DNA of 10,895 nt from Armatimonadota bacterium (GTDB lineage: Bacteria > Armatimonadota > Armatimonadia > Armatimonadales > Armatimonadaceae). The stretch is taken from assembly GCA_014381035.1 (NCBI GenBank), contig JACMIS010000922.1, positions 1-10,895 on the forward strand, given 5' to 3'. Of the stretch, positions 1-5,791 are shown one piece after another. The notes beneath the pieces are model-generated. The model did not search any database. It was not told the origin of the DNA and saw nothing but the letters and a program-made list of their open reading frames with translations. Positions within the stretch are counted from its first letter, which is position 1; the number at the start of each line of letters is the position of its first letter. The translations under genes were made by a program, and so were the position numbers.

Positions 1-1
1 C

Positions 2-547
2 TTGATACTGGCGGGTGCCCTCAACGAGCGATTGTCCGGGAAAGATGTTTCCGCGCTCCGCCCGCTTGCCACGCCCGACAAAGAACCCGTGCCGAATGAA
101 CTTGCCCGCCTCGCCAAATCGTACCGCCGCCTTCTCGCCGAAGTGGGCGCGGCGACCCGTTCGCTGGGCGACAACGCTCCGCTTTATGTGGAGGGTGCGG
201 AGAATGTATTGCAACATCCGGAGTTCCGCGATGTGGAAAAGTTAGGCGGTTTCCTGTCGCTTTTGCAAGAGCGTGCCGCCCTTCTCGAACTGCTCGAAAA
301 ATCGCTGGCGCAAGCCGAACATCTGCCGCCCAATTCGGTGCGTTTTGCCATTGGCGAGGAGATCGGGACCGATTCTCACAGCGATTACGCGGTGGTCTCG
401 GCACCATACCGCATCGGCGGCACGGAGCGGGGAACTATAGGGGTTTTGGGACCGACACGAATGGACTACGCCCGCGCTTCGGCAGCCGTGGGATTGATGG
501 CGCGGACGATGAGTGACATTCTCACCCGCCTTTCCGTCGCTCCGTAG
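2..547 (+). CDS. hrcA: Heat-inducible transcription repressor HrcA, C-terminal part (5' end outside window)
   Basis: HrcA represses class I heat-shock operons by binding CIRCE operators, and its activity is tuned by GroEL. The visible 181 residues cover the family's C-terminal GAF-like and dimerisation region. The diagnostic stretches are a GAENVLQHPEFRDVEKL block (about residues 65-81), an IGEEIG motif (117-122), and a late block ending IGVLGPTRMDYARA (146-159). The winged-helix DNA-binding domain lies upstream of the window, and the TTG at position 2 is almost certainly an internal codon rather than the start. The gene ends with TAG three bases before a TTGACA hexamer that may be a promoter for grpE. 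HrcA immediately upstream of GrpE is the classical arrangement. No CIRCE inverted repeat is visible between the genes, so any such operator would lie upstream of hrcA. Confidence 0.95.
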   Translation: MILAGALNERLSGKDVSALRPLATPDKEPVPNELARLAKSYRRLLAEVGAATRSLGDNAPLYVEGAENVLQHPEFRDVEKLGGFLSLLQERAALLELLEKSLAQAEHLPPNSVRFAIGEEIGTDSHSDYAVVSAPYRIGGTERGTIGVLGPTRMDYARASAAVGLMARTMSDILTRLSVAP

Positions 548-550
548 GAA

Positions 551-579
551 TTGACAAACGGATGTCGAACCAGTAGAAA
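551..579 (+). promoter_or_regulatory. Candidate sigma-70-type promoter for grpE
   Basis: A perfect -35 hexamer TTGACA (551-556) is followed after exactly 17 bp by TAGAAA (574-579), which matches the -10 consensus at four of six positions. Predicted transcription start is near 586. It begins three bases after the hrcA stop codon, so grpE could be transcribed separately from hrcA. This is a pattern match only. Confidence 0.5.
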
Positions 580-604
580 TAACAGCGTGTTTGATTTTTT
601 ACGT

Positions 605-612
605 AAAAGGAG
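605..612 (+). promoter_or_regulatory. Shine-Dalgarno sequence for grpE
   Basis: AAAAGGAG lies 13 nt before the ATG at 626. It is the only good ribosome-binding match in the leader, and it decides for the 626 start over the in-frame TTG at 551 or GTG at 587. The spacing is on the long side. Confidence 0.55.
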
Positions 613-625
613 CCGATCTTCCCGA

Positions 626-1171
626 ATGACGGATGCTACTCAGGAGACGACACAGGAGAACGAAGTCGCCTTCGATTCCGAGCCGGTAGATGAATTTAAC
701 GCTACCGGCACTTCCGACGATACCGATGTGGTCGCCGCGCTTGAAGCGCAGGTCGCCGAACTCAACGACGCTTTACTGCGTGCTCGCGCCGACTATGCGA
801 ACTTTAAACGACGCACCGAAGAAGAAAAAGTAGCCCAGCGTGAAATCCTGATGGAGAAGTTCCTGAAAGAGTTTCTGCCGGTCGCCGATAATATGGAACG
901 GGCTTTGAGTGCCGCCGCGCAGACCAGCGACTATGAAAAACTGGTCGGTGGTGTGGAAGCGGTCCACCGGCAAATGAGTGTCGTCCTGGAAAAAGCCGGG
1001 GTCAAGCCGATGGATACGTTACATAAGCCATTCGACCCGAATATTCATCAAGCGATGGGTAGCGAACCCAGCGACGAGCACGGCGAAGGGACGGTTATCG
1101 CGGAATTGCAACGCGGCTATAACATCGGTTCGCGTGTTCTGCGTCCAGCGTTGGTGAAGGTTGCTGAGTAA
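626..1171 (+). CDS. grpE: GrpE, nucleotide exchange factor for DnaK
   Basis: GrpE is a cytoplasmic homodimer that releases ADP from DnaK and acts as a thermosensor in the heat-shock chaperone cycle. From the ATG at 626 the protein is 181 aa, normal for the family. An acidic, probably disordered N-terminus (1-38) is followed by the long coiled-coil helix (about 39-80, with RARADYANFKRRTEEE at 52-67). Then come the four-helix bundle and the beta-wing with the family signature: GVKPMD, HKPFDPNIHQAM (133-144), and GTVIAELQRGYNIGSRVLRPALVKVA at the end. An in-frame upstream TTG (551) and GTG (587) would add 25 or 13 residues. The TTG coincides with a -35 hexamer, so I reject it. The predicted promoter would put the transcript start right at the GTG, so a leaderless GTG start cannot be excluded. 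dnaK and dnaJ do not follow. Confidence 0.96.
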   Translation: MTDATQETTQENEVAFDSEPVDEFNATGTSDDTDVVAALEAQVAELNDALLRARADYANFKRRTEEEKVAQREILMEKFLKEFLPVADNMERALSAAAQTSDYEKLVGGVEAVHRQMSVVLEKAGVKPMDTLHKPFDPNIHQAMGSEPSDEHGEGTVIAELQRGYNIGSRVLRPALVKVAE

Positions 1172-1251
1172 GGTGGTCCGGGGGAGCCCCACGGATTATA
1201 GTGCAACCAAACACTCCCCACTGACCACTAATCACTGATCACTACTCATTC
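1172..1251 (+). repeat. Heptad-repeat element A filling the grpE-to-membrane-protein gap
   Basis: The 80-bp gap is taken up by a repeat-like element. Five consecutive 7-mers from 1213 to 1247 all begin ACT and end C (for example ACTAATC and ACTGATC). The preceding 7-mer (1206-1212) begins ACC. The left part (1171-1187) is G-rich and is an imperfect inverted copy of the C-rich right part: GTGGTC at 1174 opposes GACCAC at 1223-1228, and GGGGGA opposes TCCCC at 1215-1219. A TATAGT at 1197-1202 could be a -10 box but has no convincing -35. No Shine-Dalgarno sequence precedes the ATG at 1252. Confidence 0.6.
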
Positions 1252-2151
1252 ATGGAAATCACACGCCTTGCCGACCTGAAGCCGCGCACCGTCTGGGAAA
1301 TCACCGACGATGCGTTTGACCTGTACCGCGAACGGTTCTCGCTTCTGGCGAGCGTTTCCGCCGTGGTATTCGCACCCGCGTATATTCTGGCAAGCACGGC
1401 GGGAGTCGCCGCATTCGGCGATTTCAAAAACATTTCCGACGGACCGGAGGTCCTGACAGCATTCGCGCTGAATATGGCGTGGCTGATCCCGGTGCTGACC
1501 GGGGCATACATCATGCACTACGGCGCGACCGCACTCGCGGTACGTGACATCCTCACCGGCGAAAATGTGACTCTGGTCAATGTGTACCAGCGGGCTTTCC
1601 GCCGTATCTTCGCGCTGTTATTCGCGTCGCTCCTGATCGGATTCTTCGGCTTTATTCTGGCATGGACTTCGATTGCACCGATTCTTATTGCCACCTACTA
1701 CTGCTTTACGGCGCATGGGATACTGCTGGAAGATCGTAAACTGGGCGCGTCACTCAAGCGTTCCCGCGACATGGCGCAAAGCTACTTCGGCAAATCGCTC
1801 GGTCTTCTCTGCCTGATGGGGGTGATCATTCTTGCTCTCATGCTGGGCATACAAAGTCTGGTTGCGGTGCTTTTCGCGATGATTCCGAAAGAATCGGGGA
1901 CCGGTACCGCGTTCGAATTGCAGACGGCTCAGGAGCTCGTTAGTACCGTCTCGGGTTCCGTAATCGCGGTCCTCGTCGCGCCGCTCCCGGCGATTGCTAC
2001 CACGCTTTTGTATTACGACCTGCGCGTCCGGCGTGAGGGTCTGGATGTCGAATCGGAAGCGGAGGCGTGGGGGGTCACACTCGCGCCGGACCCGTTCGGC
2101 GGTGTGCTGAATCCGAAGATCCCGAAAGGGAAAGGGGGGCGTAAACCGTGA
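1252..2151 (+). CDS. Six-helix integral membrane protein, first gene of the MoxR-type operon
   Basis: I do not recognise a characterised function. The 299-aa protein has about six hydrophobic segments (roughly residues 31-54, 74-96, 118-137, 139-158, 184-210 and 231-256). An N-terminal block, ITDDAFDLYRERFSLL, and a C-terminal LLYYDLRVRREGLDVE are typical of a widespread group of bacterial and archaeal membrane proteins loosely related to the glycerophosphodiester phosphodiesterase membrane domain. No catalytic motif is visible. The gene starts directly after element A without a recognisable ribosome-binding site. It overlaps the next gene by 4 bp (GTGA), so the two are probably translationally coupled. 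In comparable clusters such proteins sit beside DUF4129 and MoxR genes, and a scaffold or transport role in the envelope is a guess. The C-terminal about 45 residues are hydrophilic and end in a basic KGKGGRKP tail, probably cytoplasmic. Confidence 0.85.
   Translation: MEITRLADLKPRTVWEITDDAFDLYRERFSLLASVSAVVFAPAYILASTAGVAAFGDFKNISDGPEVLTAFALNMAWLIPVLTGAYIMHYGATALAVRDILTGENVTLVNVYQRAFRRIFALLFASLLIGFFGFILAWTSIAPILIATYYCFTAHGILLEDRKLGASLKRSRDMAQSYFGKSLGLLCLMGVIILALMLGIQSLVAVLFAMIPKESGTGTAFELQTAQELVSTVSGSVIAVLVAPLPAIATTLLYYDLRVRREGLDVESEAEAWGVTLAPDPFGGVLNPKIPKGKGGRKP
2131..2139 (+). promoter_or_regulatory. Shine-Dalgarno sequence for the DUF4129 gene
   Basis: A purine-rich AAAGGGGGG lies inside the 3' end of the upstream gene, 8 nt before the GTG at 2148. 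It supports the GTG start and the 4-bp overlap. Confidence 0.6.
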
Positions 2152-3404
2152 TTCGTCGCGCTCACGCCCTGCCGCCCTTTGCGGTCCTAACCACACTCCT
2201 CGCTGCCTCGCTTCTTGCCAGTCCTGTCTTCGCGGCGAAGGAGGCAGTCTCTCACGGCGAGTATCGCGTTCTGGTGCGGGAATGTCGGACGTTTCTGGGG
2301 CAACGCGAGATTGATCCCAAGACCGCTAAGAAACTCGCCGTTCGTCTGCGCGATATTGGATCGGTGACTTTTCCCAGCGGGCAGACCATCCCGGTAGACA
2401 CGAAACCGGAAGCGGACGCGCTCGACGCTATTTCCGGGACGACACCGGACAAAAAGTTAGCTCAGCGATTCGCCGCCCTGGAGGAGCAACTGGCGACCTC
2501 TTCCCTCCCGACAAGGAGCGACCCGCGCCTTGTCGCGGAACGGATTTTGAAAGCGGGTGAATTTCGGGCGAGCCAGCCCGAGGGCACGAAAGGGAACGGT
2601 TGGGACTGGAGTTTTTTACCGAAGTGGATGAAGCCGGTAGAAAAAGTCCTCAAACCCGTGTTCGACTGGATCGGCGACACCTTCTCGGCGATAGGGAAGT
2701 GGTTCGGCAAAGCATTCGAGAACATGTTCCGCGCTATCGGGAAGTTTTTCCGCTGGCTGTTCAATAAATTCCCGCAAAATAAATGGAAGTGGAACGCGAA
2801 GAATCCCTTCGCGTCGCTCGGGAACGGCGTTCTGCTGACCCTGTATTTTCTGGCTACGGTCGCGGCAGTTGTCGGCATCTATTTTCTGTCCCGCTATCTG
2901 TTCGATTTATACGATATTCGCACCGGGCGGAAGCGTCGGGCGAGTGGATCGCTCGGCGGCGACCTGGATCTGTCGGACGAAGGCATTACTGACCCTCTCG
3001 GCACCGCTCGGGAACGCGCCGGGAAAGGTGACTACCGCTCGGCGATCCGCCTGACCTATATCGCGGCTCTCTGGAAATTAGGCGAAGGTAACATCCTGAC
3101 CTTGGAAAAGAACCGCACGAACTGGGAGTACCAACGCGCCCTGCGCAAACAATCGCAGTCGGTGCATGATGATCTGCTTCCCGCGACACGCTTGTTTGAC
3201 CGTATCTGGTACGGCAAACAGCCGGGAACACAGCGCGAGTTCGAATTGGTCTCCGCGATCTACGACAAATTGCCGACGGAGTCAGGGGCGACGTTGGGGG
3301 GGACAGCGGATGGGAAAAAAAACGCCGCGTCGGGCGTAGGCACGTCCCTATCCGCTGTCCCCTCCAACCTCGCCCCTGACTCCCTGGAAGGTGAGCAAAA
3401 ATGA
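2148..3404 (+). CDS. Exported, membrane-anchored DUF4129 domain protein
   Basis: A 418-aa protein. An N-terminal signal peptide (1 to about 29, hydrophobic core then SPVFAA) is followed by a charged extracytoplasmic region (31-150). Next is a strikingly aromatic, amphipathic stretch (about 153-215, including IGKWFGKAFENMFRAIGKFF), then one transmembrane helix (about 226-252). The DUF4129 domain follows (about 283-376, DPLGTARERAGKGDYRSAIRL through LFDRIWYGKQPGTQREF). DUF4129 is frequently found at the C-terminus of transglutaminase-like membrane proteins and in MoxR operons, and its molecular role is not established. No transglutaminase domain is present here. The GTG start overlaps the previous gene, and the stop overlaps the next start (ATGA). 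Residues about 377-412 are encoded by inverted-repeat element B and look like an acquired, low-complexity tail. They also contain an A8 run at 3315-3322. Confidence 0.88.
   Translation: MIRRAHALPPFAVLTTLLAASLLASPVFAAKEAVSHGEYRVLVRECRTFLGQREIDPKTAKKLAVRLRDIGSVTFPSGQTIPVDTKPEADALDAISGTTPDKKLAQRFAALEEQLATSSLPTRSDPRLVAERILKAGEFRASQPEGTKGNGWDWSFLPKWMKPVEKVLKPVFDWIGDTFSAIGKWFGKAFENMFRAIGKFFRWLFNKFPQNKWKWNAKNPFASLGNGVLLTLYFLATVAAVVGIYFLSRYLFDLYDIRTGRKRRASGSLGGDLDLSDEGITDPLGTARERAGKGDYRSAIRLTYIAALWKLGEGNILTLEKNRTNWEYQRALRKQSQSVHDDLLPATRLFDRIWYGKQPGTQREFELVSAIYDKLPTESGATLGGTADGKKNAASGVGTSLSAVPSNLAPDSLEGEQK
3278..3383 (+). repeat. Near-perfect 37-bp inverted repeat (element B) inside the 3' end of the DUF4129 gene
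   Basis: The left arm 3278-3314 is G-rich and the right arm 3346-3383 is C-rich. Reading the right arm as reverse complement, 35 of 37 left-arm positions match, with two mismatches and one single-base gap. The shared blocks include GGAGTCAGGGGCGA and GGGGACAGCGGAT. The 31-nt centre (3315-3345) starts with eight A residues. The whole element is translated as the C-terminal tail of the DUF4129 protein and ends 17 bp before the next start codon. In RNA it would form a very stable hairpin. Confidence 0.85.
3388..3393 (+). promoter_or_regulatory. Shine-Dalgarno sequence for the DUF4350 gene
   Basis: AAGGTG lies 7 nt before the ATG at 3401 and immediately after the right arm of element B. If the element folds in RNA, this site lies just outside the stem. 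Confidence 0.55.
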
Positions 3405-4639
3405 AACGAAGAATCGGCGCGGACGCCATTGTTCTGGTCGTTTTCCTGATTCTCTTCGCGGTAGTGTCGCTACAGATCGCCGGACGCGATACGTCCGGGG
3501 ATGAGGGACCGCGCCCGCGTCGCTCGACCTTCTCACCGAAACCGGGGGGGTGGAAAGCCGCCTACCTGCTCCTGGAGCAATCCGGGATCAAAACCCGCCG
3601 ATGGGAAAAACCACCCGCTACCTGGCCCGACTCCGCGAGCGTCATGATCGCCGGGCAGGAAGTTTTCGCGATGGAAGGGAGCGGATACTGGACGGCAGAG
3701 CAAGCGAAAGACGCGATGGAGTGGGTGGAGCGCGGCGGTACCCTGCTTGTGCTTGCGGCAGAAAACAACGCGGTGACACAAGAAGTGGGCGTTTCGCCGA
3801 ATCTGCACAAAAACAAAGACAAAGAGGTGCAGCCGACGCAACCGGCACCGTATCTCAACGGTATTCGGGGCGTCACTATTCCTGGCGCGGAGCGGTTTAT
3901 GAGTCTTGGTAAAGATGCCACCGTTTTGCTCGCCGACGATAAGCCTGCCGTTGTTTCGGTGAAACGGGGGGCGGGGCGGGTGATACTCGTTCCCTCGCCC
4001 GCCGTTATCGAGAACAAGAGCATTCTGAAAGGGGATAACGCCCGCTTTCTGGTGCAAACCGTTTCGGCGTTTCTGCAACCGGCACGAAAAGATGGCGTTT
4101 TGTGGGACGAGTTCCACCAGGGCTATCAGGAGGAACGGTCGTTCTGGAATGCCATCGGGCAGCCGGGACAGTTCGCCTTGCTTCAGTTAGGCGTCCTTCT
4201 CGCACTCATCTGCTATACGGTGGGAACCCGGTTTGGATTGCCCCGCCCCGCCCCGCCGCAAGACCGGCTCTCCTCGGAATATGTATCGTCCCTCGCCGAT
4301 TTGTACCGCCGTGCGAGAGCCAGCGATGCCGCGCTGGAAGGCGTCTATCTGTCGTTCTGGCGTGACCTTTGCCGCGCCGTCGGGATGCCGTTGGACTCGC
4401 CCGCCGCCGATGTCGCCCGCCGCGCCGCCGCGTCGCTCGGCTCCGATTCCTACGGTGCCCATGCCAGCGAAAAAAGAGCAAAGCGCGAGGCGAAGATTAC
4501 GCGACTTTTGCAAGAGTGCGAAACGAAAATCGAGGCGGGCGCAAAAACACTGCCTGACAGCGAACTGCTGACGCTCGCCCGCGCCATTGAAGACATGCGA
4601 AAGGAATTAGAACTTGGACGCGACGAGCGAAAAGATTGA
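3401..4639 (+). CDS. DUF4350 domain membrane protein
   Basis: A 412-aa membrane protein with one N-terminal helix (about 8-27), an extracytoplasmic GATase-1-like fold and a second helix (about 257-276), then a cytoplasmic helical region to the C-terminus. The DUF4350 signature is clear: GGWKAAYLLLEQSGIKTRRW (49-68) for the first half, then WVERGGTLLVLAAENN (108-123), then VKRGAGRVILVPSP (187-200), with VLWDEFHQGY (233-242) before helix 2. Proteins of this family are encoded next to DUF4129 and MoxR genes in many bacteria, and their function is unknown. The ATG overlaps the upstream stop codon (ATGA), with AAGGTG as ribosome-binding site. The 3' end overlaps moxR by 26 bp and contains the moxR ribosome-binding site. 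The C-terminal about 130 residues are rich in Arg, Lys, Glu and Ala and probably helical, so they could contact the MoxR ATPase. That contact is an inference. Confidence 0.88.
   Translation: MKRRIGADAIVLVVFLILFAVVSLQIAGRDTSGDEGPRPRRSTFSPKPGGWKAAYLLLEQSGIKTRRWEKPPATWPDSASVMIAGQEVFAMEGSGYWTAEQAKDAMEWVERGGTLLVLAAENNAVTQEVGVSPNLHKNKDKEVQPTQPAPYLNGIRGVTIPGAERFMSLGKDATVLLADDKPAVVSVKRGAGRVILVPSPAVIENKSILKGDNARFLVQTVSAFLQPARKDGVLWDEFHQGYQEERSFWNAIGQPGQFALLQLGVLLALICYTVGTRFGLPRPAPPQDRLSSEYVSSLADLYRRARASDAALEGVYLSFWRDLCRAVGMPLDSPAADVARRAAASLGSDSYGAHASEKRAKREAKITRLLQECETKIEAGAKTLPDSELLTLARAIEDMRKELELGRDERKD
4601..4605 (+). promoter_or_regulatory. Shine-Dalgarno sequence supporting the TTG start of moxR
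   Basis: AAGGA lies exactly 8 nt before TTG 4614, inside the DUF4350 coding sequence. It favours the TTG start, which means repeat element C is translated at the N-terminus of MoxR. Confidence 0.6.
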
Positions 4640-5714
4640 TGGTGAGGTGTTAGGGGATAGGGGGCAGGGGACAATCGGAGAAGGTGCCGAGGCACTTCTG
4701 GCATCTGTTCCCGACCCTGTCTCCTATACCCAGTCCACTAACACCTCCAGTATCCCTGACCCGGCGACCTTCGTTTCCGAACTGGCGACGAAATTGAACC
4801 GCGAGGTGCATAAGGCGATTCAGGGGCAAGAGGAGATTGTCACAGCCGCGCTGGTGTGTTTGCTGACCGGAGGGCATGGCTTATTCGAGGGCGTTCCCGG
4901 CACGGCGAAGACATTGCTGGTACGCTCGATCGCCGCCGCCTGCAGTGCCGAGTTCAAGAGGATTCAATTCACGCCGGACCTGATGCCGAGCGACATCGTC
5001 GGTACCAATATTTTCGATCTGTCATCGGGAACGTTCAATCTGAAGCGCGGTCCGGTGTTCGCCGAGATCGTCCTTGCCGACGAAATCAACCGCACTCCGC
5101 CGAAAACGCAAGCCGCACTATTGGAAGCGATGGAGGAACGCCGCGTTTCGGTGGATGGCATCTCGAACCAGTTGCCCCCGATCTTTACTGTGTTCGCCAC
5201 GCAAAACCCGGTCGAGTACGAGGGAACGTACCCACTTCCCGAGGCGCAACTGGACCGGTTCTTGCTCAAAATGGTCGTCCCGTACCCATCCGAGGAAGCG
5301 GAGACGGCGTTGCTAACGGCGTGGGACCGGGGTTTCAAAGCATCGGACCTGGCGACGGCGGGGATCGAGCCCGTAGCGTCGGTGGCGGACATCGTCGCCG
5401 CCCGTGCCTGTCTGGTACGGGTGACGATGGAAACGAAGATCATCACCTACATCACGCAGATCGTGCGCTCGACGCGTTCGCACCGCCAGCTGACGCTCGG
5501 CGCGTCGCCTCGCGCCGCCGTCGCGCTCTTGCAAGCCTCGAAAACGCTCGCTTTGATGCGTGGTCGTACCTTCGTGATCCCCGACGACATCAAGCAAATG
5601 GCTTTGCCGGTTTTGCGGCACCGCGTCCTGCTCAAACCGGAAGCCGAAATCGAAGGTGTCGGCGCGGATCGTGTACTGACAAGTCTCCTGGAAACGGTGG
5701 AAGTGCCAAGGTAG
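4614..5714 (+). CDS. MoxR-family AAA+ ATPase
   Basis: MoxR ATPases are hexameric AAA+ chaperones that assemble or activate protein complexes, often with a VWA/MIDAS-domain partner. This 366-aa protein has the complete set. Walker A is GVPGTAKT (93-100) and Walker B is IVLADEIN (152-159). Sensor 1 is FATQNP (194-199), the arginine-finger region is LPEAQLDRF (208-216), and sensor 2 is GASPRAA (296-302). The family core starts near residue 57. Residues about 11-45 are encoded by the inverted-repeat element C and are probably disordered. The start is TTG 4614, supported by AAGGA 8 nt upstream, and overlaps the DUF4350 gene by 26 bp. Starting further down would lose this ribosome-binding site. The DUF58 gene that usually accompanies MoxR is not seen in the window. 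An O-acetyltransferase follows instead. Confidence 0.95.
   Translation: MDATSEKIDGEVLGDRGQGTIGEGAEALLASVPDPVSYTQSTNTSSIPDPATFVSELATKLNREVHKAIQGQEEIVTAALVCLLTGGHGLFEGVPGTAKTLLVRSIAAACSAEFKRIQFTPDLMPSDIVGTNIFDLSSGTFNLKRGPVFAEIVLADEINRTPPKTQAALLEAMEERRVSVDGISNQLPPIFTVFATQNPVEYEGTYPLPEAQLDRFLLKMVVPYPSEEAETALLTAWDRGFKASDLATAGIEPVASVADIVAARACLVRVTMETKIITYITQIVRSTRSHRQLTLGASPRAAVALLQASKTLALMRGRTFVIPDDIKQMALPVLRHRVLLKPEAEIEGVGADRVLTSLLETVEVPR
4644..4747 (+). repeat. Inverted-repeat element C with heptad rhythm inside the 5' end of moxR
   Basis: The left arm 4644-4678 is G-rich and contains three consecutive 7-mers of form NNAGGGG (4650-4670). The right arm 4711-4747 is C-rich. Aligned as reverse complement, 27 of 35 left-arm positions match, with an exact 10-bp outer block (GAGGTGTTAG at 4644-4653, CTAACACCTC at 4738-4747). 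A small inner stem, GTGCC/GGCAC, sits at 4684-4695. The element is in frame, with no stop codon in the moxR frame, and encodes a Gly/Ser/Thr/Pro-rich extension of the ATPase. Confidence 0.7.
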
Positions 5715-5790
5715 GTGGTCGGGCGGTTGGGTATCGCCGCCGGTAGTTATCCGGCAGACGGACAACCAAGCCACCTAATAACCCAACCAA
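5712..5790 (+). repeat. Element D: G-rich/C-rich inverted element between moxR and the acetyltransferase gene
   Basis: The 77-bp gap carries TAGGTGG (5712-5718, using the moxR stop codon) opposed by CCACCTA (5771-5777), and GGTTGGGT (5726-5733) opposed by ACCCAACC (5781-5788). The second pair is not nested inside the first, so this is not a simple hairpin. A central stem GCCGG-loop-CCGGC lies at 5739-5755. The right arm can be read as 7-mers from 5763 to 5790, with CAACCAA first and last. No Shine-Dalgarno sequence is visible before the ATG at 5792. Confidence 0.45.
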
Positions 5791-5791
5791 A

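Noticed and set aside
1..620. CIRCE operator (GCACTC-N9-GAGTGC) expected with HrcA
   Set aside because: No such inverted repeat is visible in hrcA's 3' part or before grpE. It may lie upstream of the window.
551..625. TTG at 551 as the start of grpE, giving 25 extra residues
   Set aside because: The TTG is part of a perfect -35 hexamer, has no ribosome-binding site, and the added residues do not look like a GrpE N-terminus. ATG 626 has AAAAGGAG upstream.
1172..1251. CRISPR array or phage attachment site at the heptad repeats
   Set aside because: The units are 7 bp, degenerate and without spacers, and no cas, integrase or tRNA gene is nearby.
3278..3383. Element B as an ordinary rho-independent terminator
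   Set aside because: It lies inside coding sequence ahead of an overlapping gene, its loop is 31 nt, and no T-tract follows the right arm.
3533..4117. Open frame of 194 codons antisense to the DUF4350 gene
   Set aside because: The plus-strand frame has clear DUF4350 motifs and operon overlaps. The antisense product is Arg/His/Phe-rich and has no start context.
4856..5746. Long open frame on the plus strand overlapping moxR in another frame (296 codons)
   Set aside because: Its product is Arg/Gly-rich and low in coherent motifs, as expected from a shifted GC-rich gene, while the moxR frame carries every AAA+ motif.
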